Source: Alphaproteobacteria bacterium (GTDB taxonomy: Bacteria > Pseudomonadota > Alphaproteobacteria > Rhodobacterales > Rhodobacteraceae). Taken from it: a stretch of 64,000 nt of DNA. The notes under the pieces were generated by a model, which saw nothing but the letters and a program-made list of their open reading frames with translations, made no database searches and was not told the origin of the DNA. Positions within the stretch are counted from its first letter, which is position 1. Each line of letters starts with the position of its first letter. The DNA lies in contig JAUHVK010000011.1 in assembly GCA_030425145.1 (NCBI GenBank), forward strand, positions 1 to 64,000. Reading direction: 5' to 3'. A program made the translations under genes and the position numbers. This document shows, piece by piece, positions 33,473-42,376 of the stretch.

Positions 33473-35158
33473 TCAGACCTCGTCGGGGAAATGCTTCATC
33501 GTCAGACGGATGGGGTTCGGTGCTGCCTGCCCCAGCCCGCAGATCGACGCATCGGCCATTGCGGTGCAGAGTTCCTCAAGCAGCGGTTGGTTCCAATGGT
33601 CGGCCTGCATCAGTTTGACCGCCTTTTCGCAGCCCACGCGGCAGGGGGTGCACTGGCCGCAGGATTCGTCCTCAAAAAAGCGCAGCATATTGAGCGCAGC
33701 ATCGCGGGCGCTGTCTTTGTCAGACAGCACAACCACGGCGGCGGAGCCGATGAACGACCCGTGCGGTTGCAGCGTGTCGAAGTCGAGCGGGATGTCGTTC
33801 ATCGAGGCCGGGAGGATGCCGGAGGATGGGCCACCGGGCTGGTACGCCTTGAAGCTGTGCCCCTGAGCCATGCCACCTGCGGCGGCGATGATGTCGGTGA
33901 TCGTGCTGCCAGCGGGGAGCAGGTAGACACCCGGATTGGCGACACGGCCCGACACCGAGTAGGATCGCAGGCCTTTGCGTCCGTTCTTTTCGGTTGTGTT
34001 CAGGCATTCCGGCCCTTCGCGGCAGACGCGGGCGACCCAATAGAGCGTTTCGACGTTGTGCACCAAGGTGGGACGGTCGAAGATGCCCACCTGCGCCACG
34101 AAAGGCGGGCGGTGGCGGGGCATGCCGCGCTTGCCTTCGATGGATTCGATCATCGCGGATTCCTCGCCGCAGATATAGGCCCCTGCCCCGCGTCGCAGGT
34201 CGATATAGCCGGGGGCAACCATGCCCGTGGCCTCCAAGGCTGCAATCTCGCGGCGCAGGATTTCGAGGACGGCAGGGTATTCGTCGCGCATGTAGATGAA
34301 GCAGGCTTCGGCCTCGACCGCCCAGGCGGCGATCAGCATGCCTTCAAGGAAGAGATGCGGCGCGCGTTCGAGGTAGAACCGGTCCTTGAACGTGCCCGGT
34401 TCGCCCTCATCCCCGTTCACGGCGAGGTAACGCGGACCGGGATTGGCGCGCACGAAGCCCCATTTCTTGCCCGAGGGAAAGCCCGCGCCGCCAAGGCCGC
34501 GCAGGCCGGAGGCGAGCACCTTTTCCTGCACGTCTTCCCAATCGCCATTGGCGCGCAGGTCGATCAGCGTCGTGTAGCCACCGGTTTTGAGGTAGGCGTT
34601 CAGATCCTGATAATCGGGAATGTGGGCGTGGGTGTCGCCTGCCGCGATGGCGGCCTGCACCTTTTCCGGGGTCGCATGGTCGATATGGTTATGGCCCAGC
34701 TCCAGCACTGGTGCGGTGTCGCAGCGGCCCATGCAGGGCGCGCGGAGGACACGGACCTGCGTGGGGTCGAGCCCCTCTTGCAGCGCCGACATCAACTGTT
34801 GCGCCCCCGCCAGTTCGCAGGAGAGCGAATCGCAGACGCGGATGGTCAGCGCGGGCGGCGGGGTCTCGCCTTCTTTGACCACATCGAAATGGGCATAGAA
34901 GGTGGCGACCTCGTACACCTCGGCCATGCTGAGGCGCATCTCTTCGGCCAGCGCGCGCAGGTGTGCGGCGCTCAGATGACCATGGGCATGCTGGATCAGA
35001 TGCAGGAATTCGATCAGCAGATCGCGGCGGCGCGGATGGTCGCCGAGCAGTGCCCGCACCTCGGCCAGCGCCTCATCCGTGAATTGACGGCCCTTCGGCG
35101 TCTTGCGGCCTTTGCCGCGTCCGGATTTCCAGACACCTTTGCGTTCGTCCAATGCCAT
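33473..35158 (-). CDS. Fused NuoE/NuoF-like NADH-binding subunit, formate dehydrogenase beta type (FdsGB fusion)
   Basis: A 561-residue fusion. Residues about 30-190 are NuoE/FdsG-like with a thioredoxin-fold 2Fe-2S site (CDSLSCELAG, then CMGRCD). Residues about 215-560 are NuoF/FdsB-like: GLRGLGGAGFPSGKKWGF binds FMN/NADH, LAVNGDEGEPGTFKDR follows, and SCGQCTPCRVGC with a final cysteine in SICGLGQ ligates 4Fe-4S. It should pass electrons to NAD+ from a dehydrogenase subunit, most often formate dehydrogenase alpha, but no such gene is adjacent. ATG 35158 is preferred; the longer frame has an unconvincing N-terminus. Confidence 0.82.
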   Translation of the reverse strand: MALDERKGVWKSGRGKGRKTPKGRQFTDEALAEVRALLGDHPRRRDLLIEFLHLIQHAHGHLSAAHLRALAEEMRLSMAEVYEVATFYAHFDVVKEGETPPPALTIRVCDSLSCELAGAQQLMSALQEGLDPTQVRVLRAPCMGRCDTAPVLELGHNHIDHATPEKVQAAIAAGDTHAHIPDYQDLNAYLKTGGYTTLIDLRANGDWEDVQEKVLASGLRGLGGAGFPSGKKWGFVRANPGPRYLAVNGDEGEPGTFKDRFYLERAPHLFLEGMLIAAWAVEAEACFIYMRDEYPAVLEILRREIAALEATGMVAPGYIDLRRGAGAYICGEESAMIESIEGKRGMPRHRPPFVAQVGIFDRPTLVHNVETLYWVARVCREGPECLNTTEKNGRKGLRSYSVSGRVANPGVYLLPAGSTITDIIAAAGGMAQGHSFKAYQPGGPSSGILPASMNDIPLDFDTLQPHGSFIGSAAVVVLSDKDSARDAALNMLRFFEDESCGQCTPCRVGCEKAVKLMQADHWNQPLLEELCTAMADASICGLGQAAPNPIRLTMKHFPDEV

Positions 35159-35346
35159 TCGGGTCGCCCTCTGTTCGCGTGTGACGGCAAACTTGCACAG
35201 GCGCGACAGCGCCACGAGCCTGAAAACGACGTTCAACACAAGCGAACCGCCTCTGCACGGGCGCGCATGGGCAACCTGCGGCGAATTTCGGAAATCTTAC
35301 GCCGATCTCATTTGTGCGATGCGCCGGTCTTGGCTAGGCTGGGGGC

Positions 35347-35748
35347 ATGAAACAGACATTCGCTTTCGCTGTTCTTGCGACACTTCTGGCTGCGCCTGTG
35401 TTCGCGGCCGAGCCGATGAATGGCGCGCAATTCGAATCCTATGTGACCGGAAAAACGCTCTATTTCGGGCAGAACGGTCAGGCTTACGGTGTGGAAGAAT
35501 ATCTTGATGATCGGCGGGTGCGCTGGTCGTTTCTGGATGGCGATTGCAAGGACGGCGTCTGGTACGAAGATCACGGCATGATCTGCTTTGTCTACGACGA
35601 CAACCCGACCCCGCAATGCTGGTCATTCTTCAAAGAGGCCAACGGGTTGCGGGCGATTTTCGAGAATGACCCGAACGCGACCACGCTTTACGAGGCGCAG
35701 CAGAACGATGAGCCGATGATGTGCCTCGGCCCGGATGTCGGTGTCTAG
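35347..35748 (+). CDS. Small secreted protein of unknown function
   Basis: A 133-residue protein with a clean signal peptide (FAFAVLATLLAAPVFAAEP, cleavage near residue 21). The mature part has four cysteines (CKDG, ICFVY, QCWSF, MCLG) likely paired in the periplasm, and a WSFLDGDCKDGVWYEDHGMICFVYDD core that suggests a small beta-barrel. I recognise this as a conserved Rhodobacteraceae type but not a named domain. It is divergent from the diaphorase-subunit gene. Confidence 0.75.
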   Translation: MKQTFAFAVLATLLAAPVFAAEPMNGAQFESYVTGKTLYFGQNGQAYGVEEYLDDRRVRWSFLDGDCKDGVWYEDHGMICFVYDDNPTPQCWSFFKEANGLRAIFENDPNATTLYEAQQNDEPMMCLGPDVGV

Positions 35749-35822
35749 GGCCGCATGTCTGACGCGTTGAGTCACCTGTCGGAAATGACCATGATATCAA
35801 GAAACTTGTCCGGGGCCGGAAT

Positions 35823-36926
35823 TTGAAGATCCTTCTTTACCAAATCTATGGCACGCAAAGCGTCTATCACCTTGAATTGACCTACAGCGTTCTGTCCGCC
35901 GCGCGGTTTCTGAAGGACGACCCCGACGACATTCGGATCTGTCTGCTCGCCGGTCCGGGCAATGAACGGCCTGACCTGCCGGTCGAAAACATTCCGGTTT
36001 CCGATGAGACCCTCAACCGCTGGCAAATGGGCGGCTCCTACAACCACGCCATTCAGGCGCTTGGGTTGAAAGACGCGCTGGACCAGTTCAAGGCCCCTGT
36101 CGTTCTGATCGACAGCGACACGGTGTTTCACAAGCATCCCAAGCATATCTTCGACCGGATAGGCCCCGGCCGAACCGTCATGCACACGCGCGAAGGCACG
36201 TTGCGGGATGGCTTCGAATGGGCAGAGTGGGACCGGATCATCCAGCAGACGCAAGGGAGCCTTGCCGGGATCGACATCACGCCCGACAGCGTGATGTACA
36301 ATGCCGGAGTGTTGGGGGTGCACCCGCAGGACATCGGCGCCGTCGATGACGCGATCGCTGTCATGCAGAGTGTTCGGGACATCAGCACGGTGTTCACAGC
36401 GGTGCAGCTCGCGACCTCGCTGGCGTTTGCGGCGCGGACCGATCTGTCGGTCTGTGATGATGTGGTGGAGCATTACTGGGCCGGGCCGCGGGCCTTTTAC
36501 CAGTACCAGATGAAGCAGATGTTCAATGGGCCCACCGGAGCTGAGCGGGACCGCCAGCAGGATGCCGCGCTTGCGCCGTTGAGCACGCAGCTGACCGGCA
36601 AGCTGAGCCATCGGTTGATCGCCCGGATGAAGAGCCTGCGCTCGGGCGGCGACCCGCGGTATGTCTATGCTGTCACCGCTTATCTGAGCGCGCTCGATCG
36701 GTGCGATGATGACCCGGATCTGGCCAATGTCTGGGCGACGACCGCACTCAATATCCTGCAATGGGGCTTGGGCGATAACACGGCACAGGTAAGGCTCAAG
36801 GATTTTGAGCACTTCACCCCGGAACGGATCGGTCAGCAGGGCTGGATGCAGCCCTCACTGAAGCAGAAATGGACGGACTACTGCAGGAAGGTCGAGGACA
36901 GCAGGCTGTCCAAATCCGCCCAGTGA
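35823..36926 (+). CDS. Glycosyltransferase-like protein (GT-A type, family unassigned)
   Basis: A 367-residue soluble protein. It begins MKILLYQIYGTQSVYHLELTYSVLSAARFL, a Rossmann-like nucleotide-sugar opening, and has VVLIDSDTVF with a DSD motif at residues 97-99, consistent with the metal-binding DxD of GT-A enzymes; YNAGVLGVHP fits the acceptor region. I do not recognise the specific family. The only in-frame start after the upstream stop is the TTG at 35823. Its last 49 bases overlap the end of the convergent flippase gene, so the two surface-polysaccharide-type genes share their tails. Confidence 0.62.
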   Translation: MKILLYQIYGTQSVYHLELTYSVLSAARFLKDDPDDIRICLLAGPGNERPDLPVENIPVSDETLNRWQMGGSYNHAIQALGLKDALDQFKAPVVLIDSDTVFHKHPKHIFDRIGPGRTVMHTREGTLRDGFEWAEWDRIIQQTQGSLAGIDITPDSVMYNAGVLGVHPQDIGAVDDAIAVMQSVRDISTVFTAVQLATSLAFAARTDLSVCDDVVEHYWAGPRAFYQYQMKQMFNGPTGAERDRQQDAALAPLSTQLTGKLSHRLIARMKSLRSGGDPRYVYAVTAYLSALDRCDDDPDLANVWATTALNILQWGLGDNTAQVRLKDFEHFTPERIGQQGWMQPSLKQKWTDYCRKVEDSRLSKSAQ

Positions 36927-38239
36927 AAACGCAGGATCAGCACCGTTGTTAAAAGACCGGCCACCGCAAAGATCACGTCATGCAGCGGATCCCAAGCCTT
37001 GTGCCGGTGGGCCAGCCAGATCACCACGGGATGCACCAGAACCTGTGACAGCCACAGACCGAAAAGCGCGCCGATCAGGCCGTACATCTCCATACCCACA
37101 ATGAACAGTGACGTCTGGGCGACCGCCTTGAACAACAGCAGGATGAACACCCCGCGGGAATCGCCTTGGCTCAGCGCGGCGTAATCATAGGTCATCCCGA
37201 TCAGATAGGGGATGTTCATGCAGGCCACGACCACGACGATGCCACCGGAGGCGAGGAAATCGTCGTCATAGAGAAAGTCGACCAACCAGATGCCGGAGAA
37301 CGCCAGCACGAACTGCATGCCCAGAACAAGGAAGGTGAGCGTGAAGCGGATTTTGCGGATTGACGCGAAATTCTCGGCGGAGGCCCCGGGCGGTTTTTCC
37401 CGGTAGAGCGGGATCATGACCTGTGACAGCACCGTTGCGGCCATGAGCTGCGGAAAGCTGGCAAGGAAATAGCCGACATTGTAGATGCCAAGCGCCTCCA
37501 TCGAGATGTATTTCCCGAGGATCGCCTTGTCGCCCTGTGTCAGCAGAAAGCCACAGAGCGTGCTGAGAAAGATCCACTTCCCGAATGTGATGATCTCGCG
37601 CGCCGCATCAGGGGACCACAGGAACCTGTTTTTTGGTCCCGGAAGAAAGACGTTCATCAGCACGAGCTTCAGAATTGCTGCAAGTACCCCGCCAAGAACC
37701 AGCGCCCAGACACTGCGCATGATGTAGGCCAGCGCCAGCATGAAGACGAGGCTGATCACCTGGCTGACAAGGTTCAGAACCGTGACCCGGCCCAGCGCCA
37801 GATGGCGACTGGCTGTCAGGATACGCGTGGGATCGAACCCAGTGATGAGCAGCGCAAGCCCTGCCACGGGCAGCATCGTTTGCAGTTGCGGATCGTCGTA
37901 GAACCACGCGGCCCAGAACCCGAGCACGCAGCACGCCACCCAAAGGATCGCCCCACGGATCACCTGAAGCGTCCAGGCGGTGTTGACGAAGTCCGGCTCG
38001 TCGCCGCGTTTGCTTTGCTGGATCGAAGGCGCGACCCCGATATCGGACAGCATGGTCAGACCGATCAGGAACACGTTGATCAGGGCCATGAGCCCGAACG
38101 CTTCGGGAAAAAGAATGCGGGTCAGCAGCAGATTGGAGAGCAGCCGAATGGCCTGCGAGGCGGCATAGCCAAAAGCCACCCAGCCCGTGCTGCGGATCAG
38201 CCGAGCTACAACATGTGAGCCGCGCCATGCAACTTGCAC
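36878..38239 (-). CDS. Wzx-type polysaccharide/lipid-linked oligosaccharide flippase
   Basis: A 453-residue membrane protein of the MOP/PST exporter group with about 12-14 helices. The opening WVAFGYAASQAIRLLSNLLLTRILFPEAFGLMALINVFLIGL matches WzxC-like flippases, and the pattern of helix pairs continues to VLHPVVIWLAHRH. It should move undecaprenyl-linked sugar units across the inner membrane. GTG 38239 is used because AAGGA lies seven bases upstream and no better in-frame start exists. It is convergent with, and overlaps, the glycosyltransferase-like gene. Confidence 0.83.
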   Translation of the reverse strand: MQVAWRGSHVVARLIRSTGWVAFGYAASQAIRLLSNLLLTRILFPEAFGLMALINVFLIGLTMLSDIGVAPSIQQSKRGDEPDFVNTAWTLQVIRGAILWVACCVLGFWAAWFYDDPQLQTMLPVAGLALLITGFDPTRILTASRHLALGRVTVLNLVSQVISLVFMLALAYIMRSVWALVLGGVLAAILKLVLMNVFLPGPKNRFLWSPDAAREIITFGKWIFLSTLCGFLLTQGDKAILGKYISMEALGIYNVGYFLASFPQLMAATVLSQVMIPLYREKPPGASAENFASIRKIRFTLTFLVLGMQFVLAFSGIWLVDFLYDDDFLASGGIVVVVACMNIPYLIGMTYDYAALSQGDSRGVFILLLFKAVAQTSLFIVGMEMYGLIGALFGLWLSQVLVHPVVIWLAHRHKAWDPLHDVIFAVAGLLTTVLILRFHWADLDSLLSSTFLQ

Positions 38240-38469
38240 TCTTTATTCCTTACTGCCGCTCTTGCCTGTCGCGAGACATGTCTCAAATCCGGGCGGTGAT
38301 GTCATGTCCTTGTTGCGTTCGCACTCCAAAGACACCTGCGCCTGTTGCAAAGGTTTCACCTTATTCGGGCGGTATTATGGCGCCGGGAGGTGGCTGTTCT
38401 GCGGGTTCGGGCCAGCCAGAGCAAAAACTTGGCGACAAAGCCCATGCCCGCCAAACGGGTGCGGAAACG

Positions 38470-38496
38470 AAAAAGGCCGGTCAGAAGACCGGCCTT
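38470..38496 (-). terminator. Intrinsic terminator after the Bax-inhibitor gene
   Basis: On the reverse strand AAGGCCGGTC-ttct-GACCGGCCTTTTT forms a ten-base stem with tetraloop and T-run, 24 bases beyond the stop codon at 38520. The rest of the 280-base gap (38240-38519) holds only the flippase leader; reading frames there look non-coding. Confidence 0.9.
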
Positions 38497-38519
38497 GAGA
38501 TTTCTGTTCAGCGCGCTGC

Positions 38520-39263
38520 TTATTCGCGGTTGCCGAAAAGCTGCAGCAGGAACATGAACATGTTGATGAAGTCGAGGTAGAGGCGCAGCGCACCCATAAT
38601 CCCCGATTTCGCCAGCCATTCACTATCTGCGTGTGCGGCGTGCTGGACATACTCGTTCTTGATCGACTGCGTGTCATAGGCGGTCAGACCAGCGAAGATC
38701 AGAACACCCAGGATCGAGATGGCGAACATGATCGCCGGAGATCCGAGGAAGATGTTGATGATCGACGCCACGATGAGACCGATCACACCCATGATGAGGA
38801 ACGCCCCCCAACCGGAGATGTCCTTCTTGGTTGTGTAGCCCCACAGCGACAGGCCTGCGAAGGCGATCGACGTCACAAGGAAGACCTGCGCGATCGAGAA
38901 GCCTGTGAAGGCGACAAAAATCCAGCTCAGGCTCAGGCCCATCACCGCCGCGAAGGCGTAGAAGAAGAGTTGCGCGCCTGCCGCGGACAGCTTGTTGATC
39001 GCTGCGCTGAAGGCAAAAACCATGATCAGCGGTGCGAACATGACGATCCAGCCAAGGATGTTCGGCTGAAGCGTTGCAGGATCGCGGAAAACCGCCAGCA
39101 GACCGGGGCTTGTACCCACGGCCCAAGCGACAGCAAAGGTGATCAGCATGCCAACCGACATGGTGCCGTACACCTTATTCATGTGCGCGCGCAGACCCTC
39201 ATCAATCTGGGCGGCTCGGGCGCCAGCAACGCCGGTCGTCCGGATTGTGTTATACTCAGCCAT
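38520..39263 (-). CDS. Bax inhibitor-1/YccA family membrane protein
   Basis: A 247-residue inner-membrane protein with seven predicted helices. The family signature appears in the last third as IFAGLTAYDTQSIKNEY, with the conserved aspartate that forms part of the pH-sensing di-aspartyl pair in the bacterial BsYetJ calcium channel. Relatives (YccA) interact with the FtsH protease. ATG 39263 follows GAGGGATGA. A GC-rich hairpin sits in its leader. Confidence 0.92.
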   Translation of the reverse strand: MAEYNTIRTTGVAGARAAQIDEGLRAHMNKVYGTMSVGMLITFAVAWAVGTSPGLLAVFRDPATLQPNILGWIVMFAPLIMVFAFSAAINKLSAAGAQLFFYAFAAVMGLSLSWIFVAFTGFSIAQVFLVTSIAFAGLSLWGYTTKKDISGWGAFLIMGVIGLIVASIINIFLGSPAIMFAISILGVLIFAGLTAYDTQSIKNEYVQHAAHADSEWLAKSGIMGALRLYLDFINMFMFLLQLFGNRE

Positions 39264-39288
39264 TCATCCCTCCGAAATAAATCTGGAT

Positions 39289-39311
39289 GCCCCCCGTGTA
39301 AGATGGGGGGC
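39289..39311 (-). promoter_or_regulatory. GC hairpin in the leader of the Bax-inhibitor gene
   Basis: GCCCCCC at 39289-39295 pairs perfectly with GGGGGGC at 39305-39311 around a nine-base loop. It lies 26 bases upstream of the ATG on the reverse strand. With no T-run it is not a terminator; it may affect translation or RNA stability. Confidence 0.45.
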
Positions 39312-39430
39312 AGATGAAGGGAATATCGGGGCTTTAGCGTGGTATTTCAAGCATTCCGGGACAGTGGGGCCACTGAAAAATACAGGGCATTTACATTTTT
39401 ACGCGCTGACGGACCGAAATTGGTCCGTTT

Positions 39431-39649
39431 TTACTTGGTCCAATGCGTCGGGGCATCCCAGATGGGGCGATTTGCCTCGGCTTCGGCGGCACCACGATCA
39501 AGACCGATATCGGCCAGAAGATGCGCATCAAGCTGCGCAAGACGTGCGCGGCTGCGGTGGACATCAAAAGCGTGGGTGATGCGGGACAGCAGACCGCCGT
39601 GGGAATGCCGCGCGCTGCGGCCAAGAGACATTTGTATCGAGCTCGACAT
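39431..39649 (-). CDS. DUF1127 domain protein
   Basis: A 72-residue protein with the DUF1127 pattern in its second half: FDVHRSRARLAQLDAHLLADIGLDRGAAEAEANRPIWDAP, which is close to the family consensus L-x-x-L-x-D-x-x-L-x-D-I-G-x-x-R. ATG 39649 has AAGGA eight bases upstream. It is divergent from a LysR-type regulator gene, a common partner arrangement in roseobacters, so the LysR protein may control it. Confidence 0.85.
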   Translation of the reverse strand: MSSSIQMSLGRSARHSHGGLLSRITHAFDVHRSRARLAQLDAHLLADIGLDRGAAEAEANRPIWDAPTHWTK

Positions 39650-39775
39650 GTGAATTTTCCTTTCCATTCCGTGATGGGTTCCGGGCGAACCATCGTATTG
39701 CCTGATGTATATGGCGGTGCTATGGTCATTTGTGAAACGAATGTTATTGAAGTGATCCATCAAGGTTTGTGATAT

Positions 39776-40654
39776 ATGAGAAATCTCGACATCACCACGC
39801 TCCGCTCGTTCCTTGCGGTGGCCGACGCGGGCGGCGTGACGCGTGCAGCGTCCTTCCTGAACCTGACGCAATCGGCGGTGTCGATGCAGATCAAACGGCT
39901 TGAGGAAAACCTGAACCTTACCCTGCTCGACCGTCAGGGCCGCGGGGTCGTCCTGACGGCTGCGGGGGAACAGCTTCTGGCCTATGCGCGGCGGATCGTC
40001 GATCTGAACGATGAGGTCTATGGCAAGCTGACCAACACCGTCTGGGAAGGCGAGATCATCCTCGGCGTGCCGCATGACATCATCTATCCGGCGATTCCGA
40101 ACGTGATGAAAGCTATGCAGCGCGATTTCCCGCGTGTGAAAGTGCAGTTGCACAGTTCCTATTCCAGCGAACTCAAGGAACGCTTCGCACGCGGCGACGC
40201 GCATGTGATCCTCACCACCGAGAGCAAACCCGACGGCACCGCCGAGACACTGATGAAAGTGCCGTTGCGCTGGTACGGCGCGCCTGGGGGACAGGCGTGG
40301 AAATCCAGCCCCCTGCCCGTGGCTTTCTGCAATCACTGCTCGTTCCGGCCTGTCGCGCTGAGCACTCTCGAAAAGAAAGGCGCAGCTTGGGATCTGGTTC
40401 TGTCGTCGGACAGCGACCGCGCGATTGAGGTCGCTGTCAGTGCCGATCTTGCGGTGACATCGGTTCTCGAAGGCCACGAGCCGCCCCAATTCGAGGCGAT
40501 TCCGGCAGGTGCGAACCTACCAGATCTCGGCTACCAGTCGGTTGCGCTCTATCGCGGCACTGCCCGCCCGCAGATCATCGAGCCACTATGCGACCTGCTG
40601 CGGCGCGAGTTTGCAGCGATTTCGGGTGTCGATCTGCGCGCGGCGGCGGAGTAA
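39776..40654 (+). CDS. LysR-family transcriptional regulator
   Basis: A 292-residue LysR regulator. Residues 5-64 are the winged helix: LDITTLRSFLAVADAGGVTRAASFLNLTQSAVSMQIKRLEENLNLTLLDRQGRGVVLTAAGE. The rest is the periplasmic-binding-fold effector domain (EIILGVPHDIIYPAIPNVM, then DLAVTSVLEG). The effector is unknown. It is divergent from the DUF1127 gene with 126 bases between them, where its operator is expected. Confidence 0.92.
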   Translation: MRNLDITTLRSFLAVADAGGVTRAASFLNLTQSAVSMQIKRLEENLNLTLLDRQGRGVVLTAAGEQLLAYARRIVDLNDEVYGKLTNTVWEGEIILGVPHDIIYPAIPNVMKAMQRDFPRVKVQLHSSYSSELKERFARGDAHVILTTESKPDGTAETLMKVPLRWYGAPGGQAWKSSPLPVAFCNHCSFRPVALSTLEKKGAAWDLVLSSDSDRAIEVAVSADLAVTSVLEGHEPPQFEAIPAGANLPDLGYQSVALYRGTARPQIIEPLCDLLRREFAAISGVDLRAAAE

Positions 40655-40680
40655 GGCCCGCCGCCGGGCCTACCCACGCT

Positions 40681-41646
40681 TTATCTTGTGATTTCAATCA
40701 CAACCTTGCCGGTCGACACGCGGCTGCGCAGAAGTTCCAGTCCTTCCGCCGCACCCTCCAGCGAAAGCACATGGCTGACATGCGGCGAAAGCCGCCCGTC
40801 GCAATACCACTGCATCAACGTGGCCAGACTGCCTGTCACCACCTCGGGCCGGAATTGCAGGTAGCCGCCCCAATACACGCCCAGCACCGACAGGTTCTTG
40901 ACCAGTAGGTGGTTCGACTTGACCTGCGGAACCTCGCCGCTGGCAAAACCGATGGGAAGCAGTCGCGCTTCGGGTTTGCAGGATCGGAACGCCGCCGTGA
41001 ACTGTTCGCCGCCAACGGGATCATACACCACATCAGTGCCGCCCAGCGCTTTCATCTCGGCACGGATGTCCTGCGTTTCAGCGTCGATCAGGTGATCCGC
41101 GCCAGCAGCTTTGGCGGCCTCCAACTTGGCCGCACCTCGGGCGCAGGCGACGACATTAGCCCCCATCAATTTGCCGATCTCAACCGCCGTCAGTCCGACG
41201 CCCCCGGCAGCGCCCAGCACCAGAAGCGTTTCGCCCGGCTGCAAGCGCGCGCGGTGATCCAGCGCGACATGGCTGGTGCCATAGGCAATCTGGAAAGCCG
41301 CCGCATCGACCATCGACATGGCGTCCGGCAAATGCACCGCGCGACGCGCGTCAAAGCAGCCGTATTCTGCCAGACCACCCTGCCCGCCAAAGACCGCAAC
41401 CCGATCGCCAGGCGCGAATCCCTCCACGCCCTCTCCAAGCGCATCAACGGTGCCGGATACCTCCATACCGAGAGTGAAAGGCAATTTCGGCGTGTCCTGA
41501 TAGGTGCCTTTCACCATCAAAAGGTCAGCAAAATTCAAGCCGCAGGCGTGGATTCGGACACGAATCTCTCCCGAAGCGGGTTCGGGTAACGCGACGTCAC
41601 AGATTTGGGGGGCATCATCGTGACTCTGGACCTGATACGCTTTCAA
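40681..41646 (-). CDS. NADPH:quinone oxidoreductase-family protein (zinc-free MDR)
   Basis: A 321-residue medium-chain reductase without zinc ligands. It has MKAYQVQSHDDAPQICDVALPEP, GLNFADLLMVKGTYQ, LGMEVSGTVDALGEGV, and the nucleotide loop LVLGAAGGVGLTAVEIGKLMGANVVA (AxxGxxG). DVVYDPVGGEQF and LVKNLSVLGVYWG are typical of the quinone-reductase/crotonase-associated MDR group. It would reduce quinones or enones with NADPH. It is convergent with the LysR gene. Confidence 0.9.
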   Translation of the reverse strand: MKAYQVQSHDDAPQICDVALPEPASGEIRVRIHACGLNFADLLMVKGTYQDTPKLPFTLGMEVSGTVDALGEGVEGFAPGDRVAVFGGQGGLAEYGCFDARRAVHLPDAMSMVDAAAFQIAYGTSHVALDHRARLQPGETLLVLGAAGGVGLTAVEIGKLMGANVVACARGAAKLEAAKAAGADHLIDAETQDIRAEMKALGGTDVVYDPVGGEQFTAAFRSCKPEARLLPIGFASGEVPQVKSNHLLVKNLSVLGVYWGGYLQFRPEVVTGSLATLMQWYCDGRLSPHVSHVLSLEGAAEGLELLRSRVSTGKVVIEITR

Positions 41647-41942
41647 AGGGGACTCCCATATTAAATTTTCATGATGTGACTTTGGCTTACACGGCGAGAC
41701 CTGTCACGGGGGCCTCATCATGTTTGCGATAACAAAATTACAAAAATCACTAAAACACTTGCTGTTTGTTAACGATTTTCTGAAGGGCTGGCCCAATTAT
41801 CTTGCCCTCATACCTGTCATACTATAGCTTCCGCCCATCAATAACCGGATAGGTTGTCCTGCTTAGGGTTTACTAAAGCACCTGTGCCTATCATTCTGTC
41901 CGAAACAAAAAGACTAAATGTCGTTTGACGAAAGGGAGCAAG
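41647..41942. other. AT-rich intergenic region upstream of the XRE regulator
   Basis: No coding region seen. The stretch 41725-41860 is A+T-rich and includes GTTAACGATTTTC (about 41768), which only partly resembles a CtrA half-site. It must hold the divergent promoters of the quinone oxidoreductase gene and the XRE regulator; no clear -35/-10 pair could be chosen. Confidence 0.4.
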
Positions 41943-42323
41943 ATGGCACATCCTGTTGACGTCCATGTGGGAAAGCGGGTCCGGCATCGGCGATGGCTGG
42001 TTGGGATGACCCAACAGCAGCTGGCTGAAAAAGTCGGAATCAAATTTCAGCAGATCCAGAAATACGAAACCGGCGCGAACCGCGTTAGCGCATCCCGTCT
42101 TTGGGACATTGCCGATGCTCTCGACGTTCCGGTCGCCTTCTTCTTTGAAGGCATTGAGGAAGCCGAGTCCAAAGAAGCACAGTCCGCCACATCCGAGGCA
42201 ATCCCTGCCGACCTTCTGGGCGACAAGGAAGCGCTGGACCTGATCCGCTCCTACTACGCGATCCCGGAAAACCAACGTCGTCGTCTGTTCGAACTCGCGC
42301 GCGTCCTGTCAGACGTCGCTTGA
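41943..42323 (+). CDS. XRE-family helix-turn-helix regulator
   Basis: A 126-residue regulator. Residues about 10-70 form a Cro/C1-type HTH: VGKRVRHRRWLVGMTQQQLAEKVGIKFQQIQKYETGANRVSASRLWDIADALDVPVAFFFEG. The C-terminal LIRSYYAIPENQRRRLFELARVL is a short helical tail seen in a conserved alphaproteobacterial group. GGGAG precedes ATG 41943. It is 53 bases upstream of hisN and probably co-transcribed with it. Confidence 0.9.
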   Translation: MAHPVDVHVGKRVRHRRWLVGMTQQQLAEKVGIKFQQIQKYETGANRVSASRLWDIADALDVPVAFFFEGIEEAESKEAQSATSEAIPADLLGDKEALDLIRSYYAIPENQRRRLFELARVLSDVA

Positions 42324-42376
42324 GCCGTACTGCTACCTGAGGTAGCCCTAAACGGGCTGCTTGCAGGAGGCGTTTA

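Noticed and set aside
31793-35350. 1185-residue forward open frame
   Set aside because: It lies opposite the EamA, ftsY and diaphorase genes, all with full conserved motifs. High GC content leaves the antisense frame open; no domain was recognisable.
38187-38580. Two overlapping forward frames before the Bax-inhibitor gene
   Set aside because: They cross the flippase start, its ribosome site and a strong terminator; no domain, and Cys/Arg/Pro-rich translation typical of non-coding sequence.
41725-41860. AT-rich stretch with GTTAAC considered as a CtrA site or replication origin
   Set aside because: Only one half-site resembles CtrA and there is no cluster of DnaA boxes or origin-type gene nearby.
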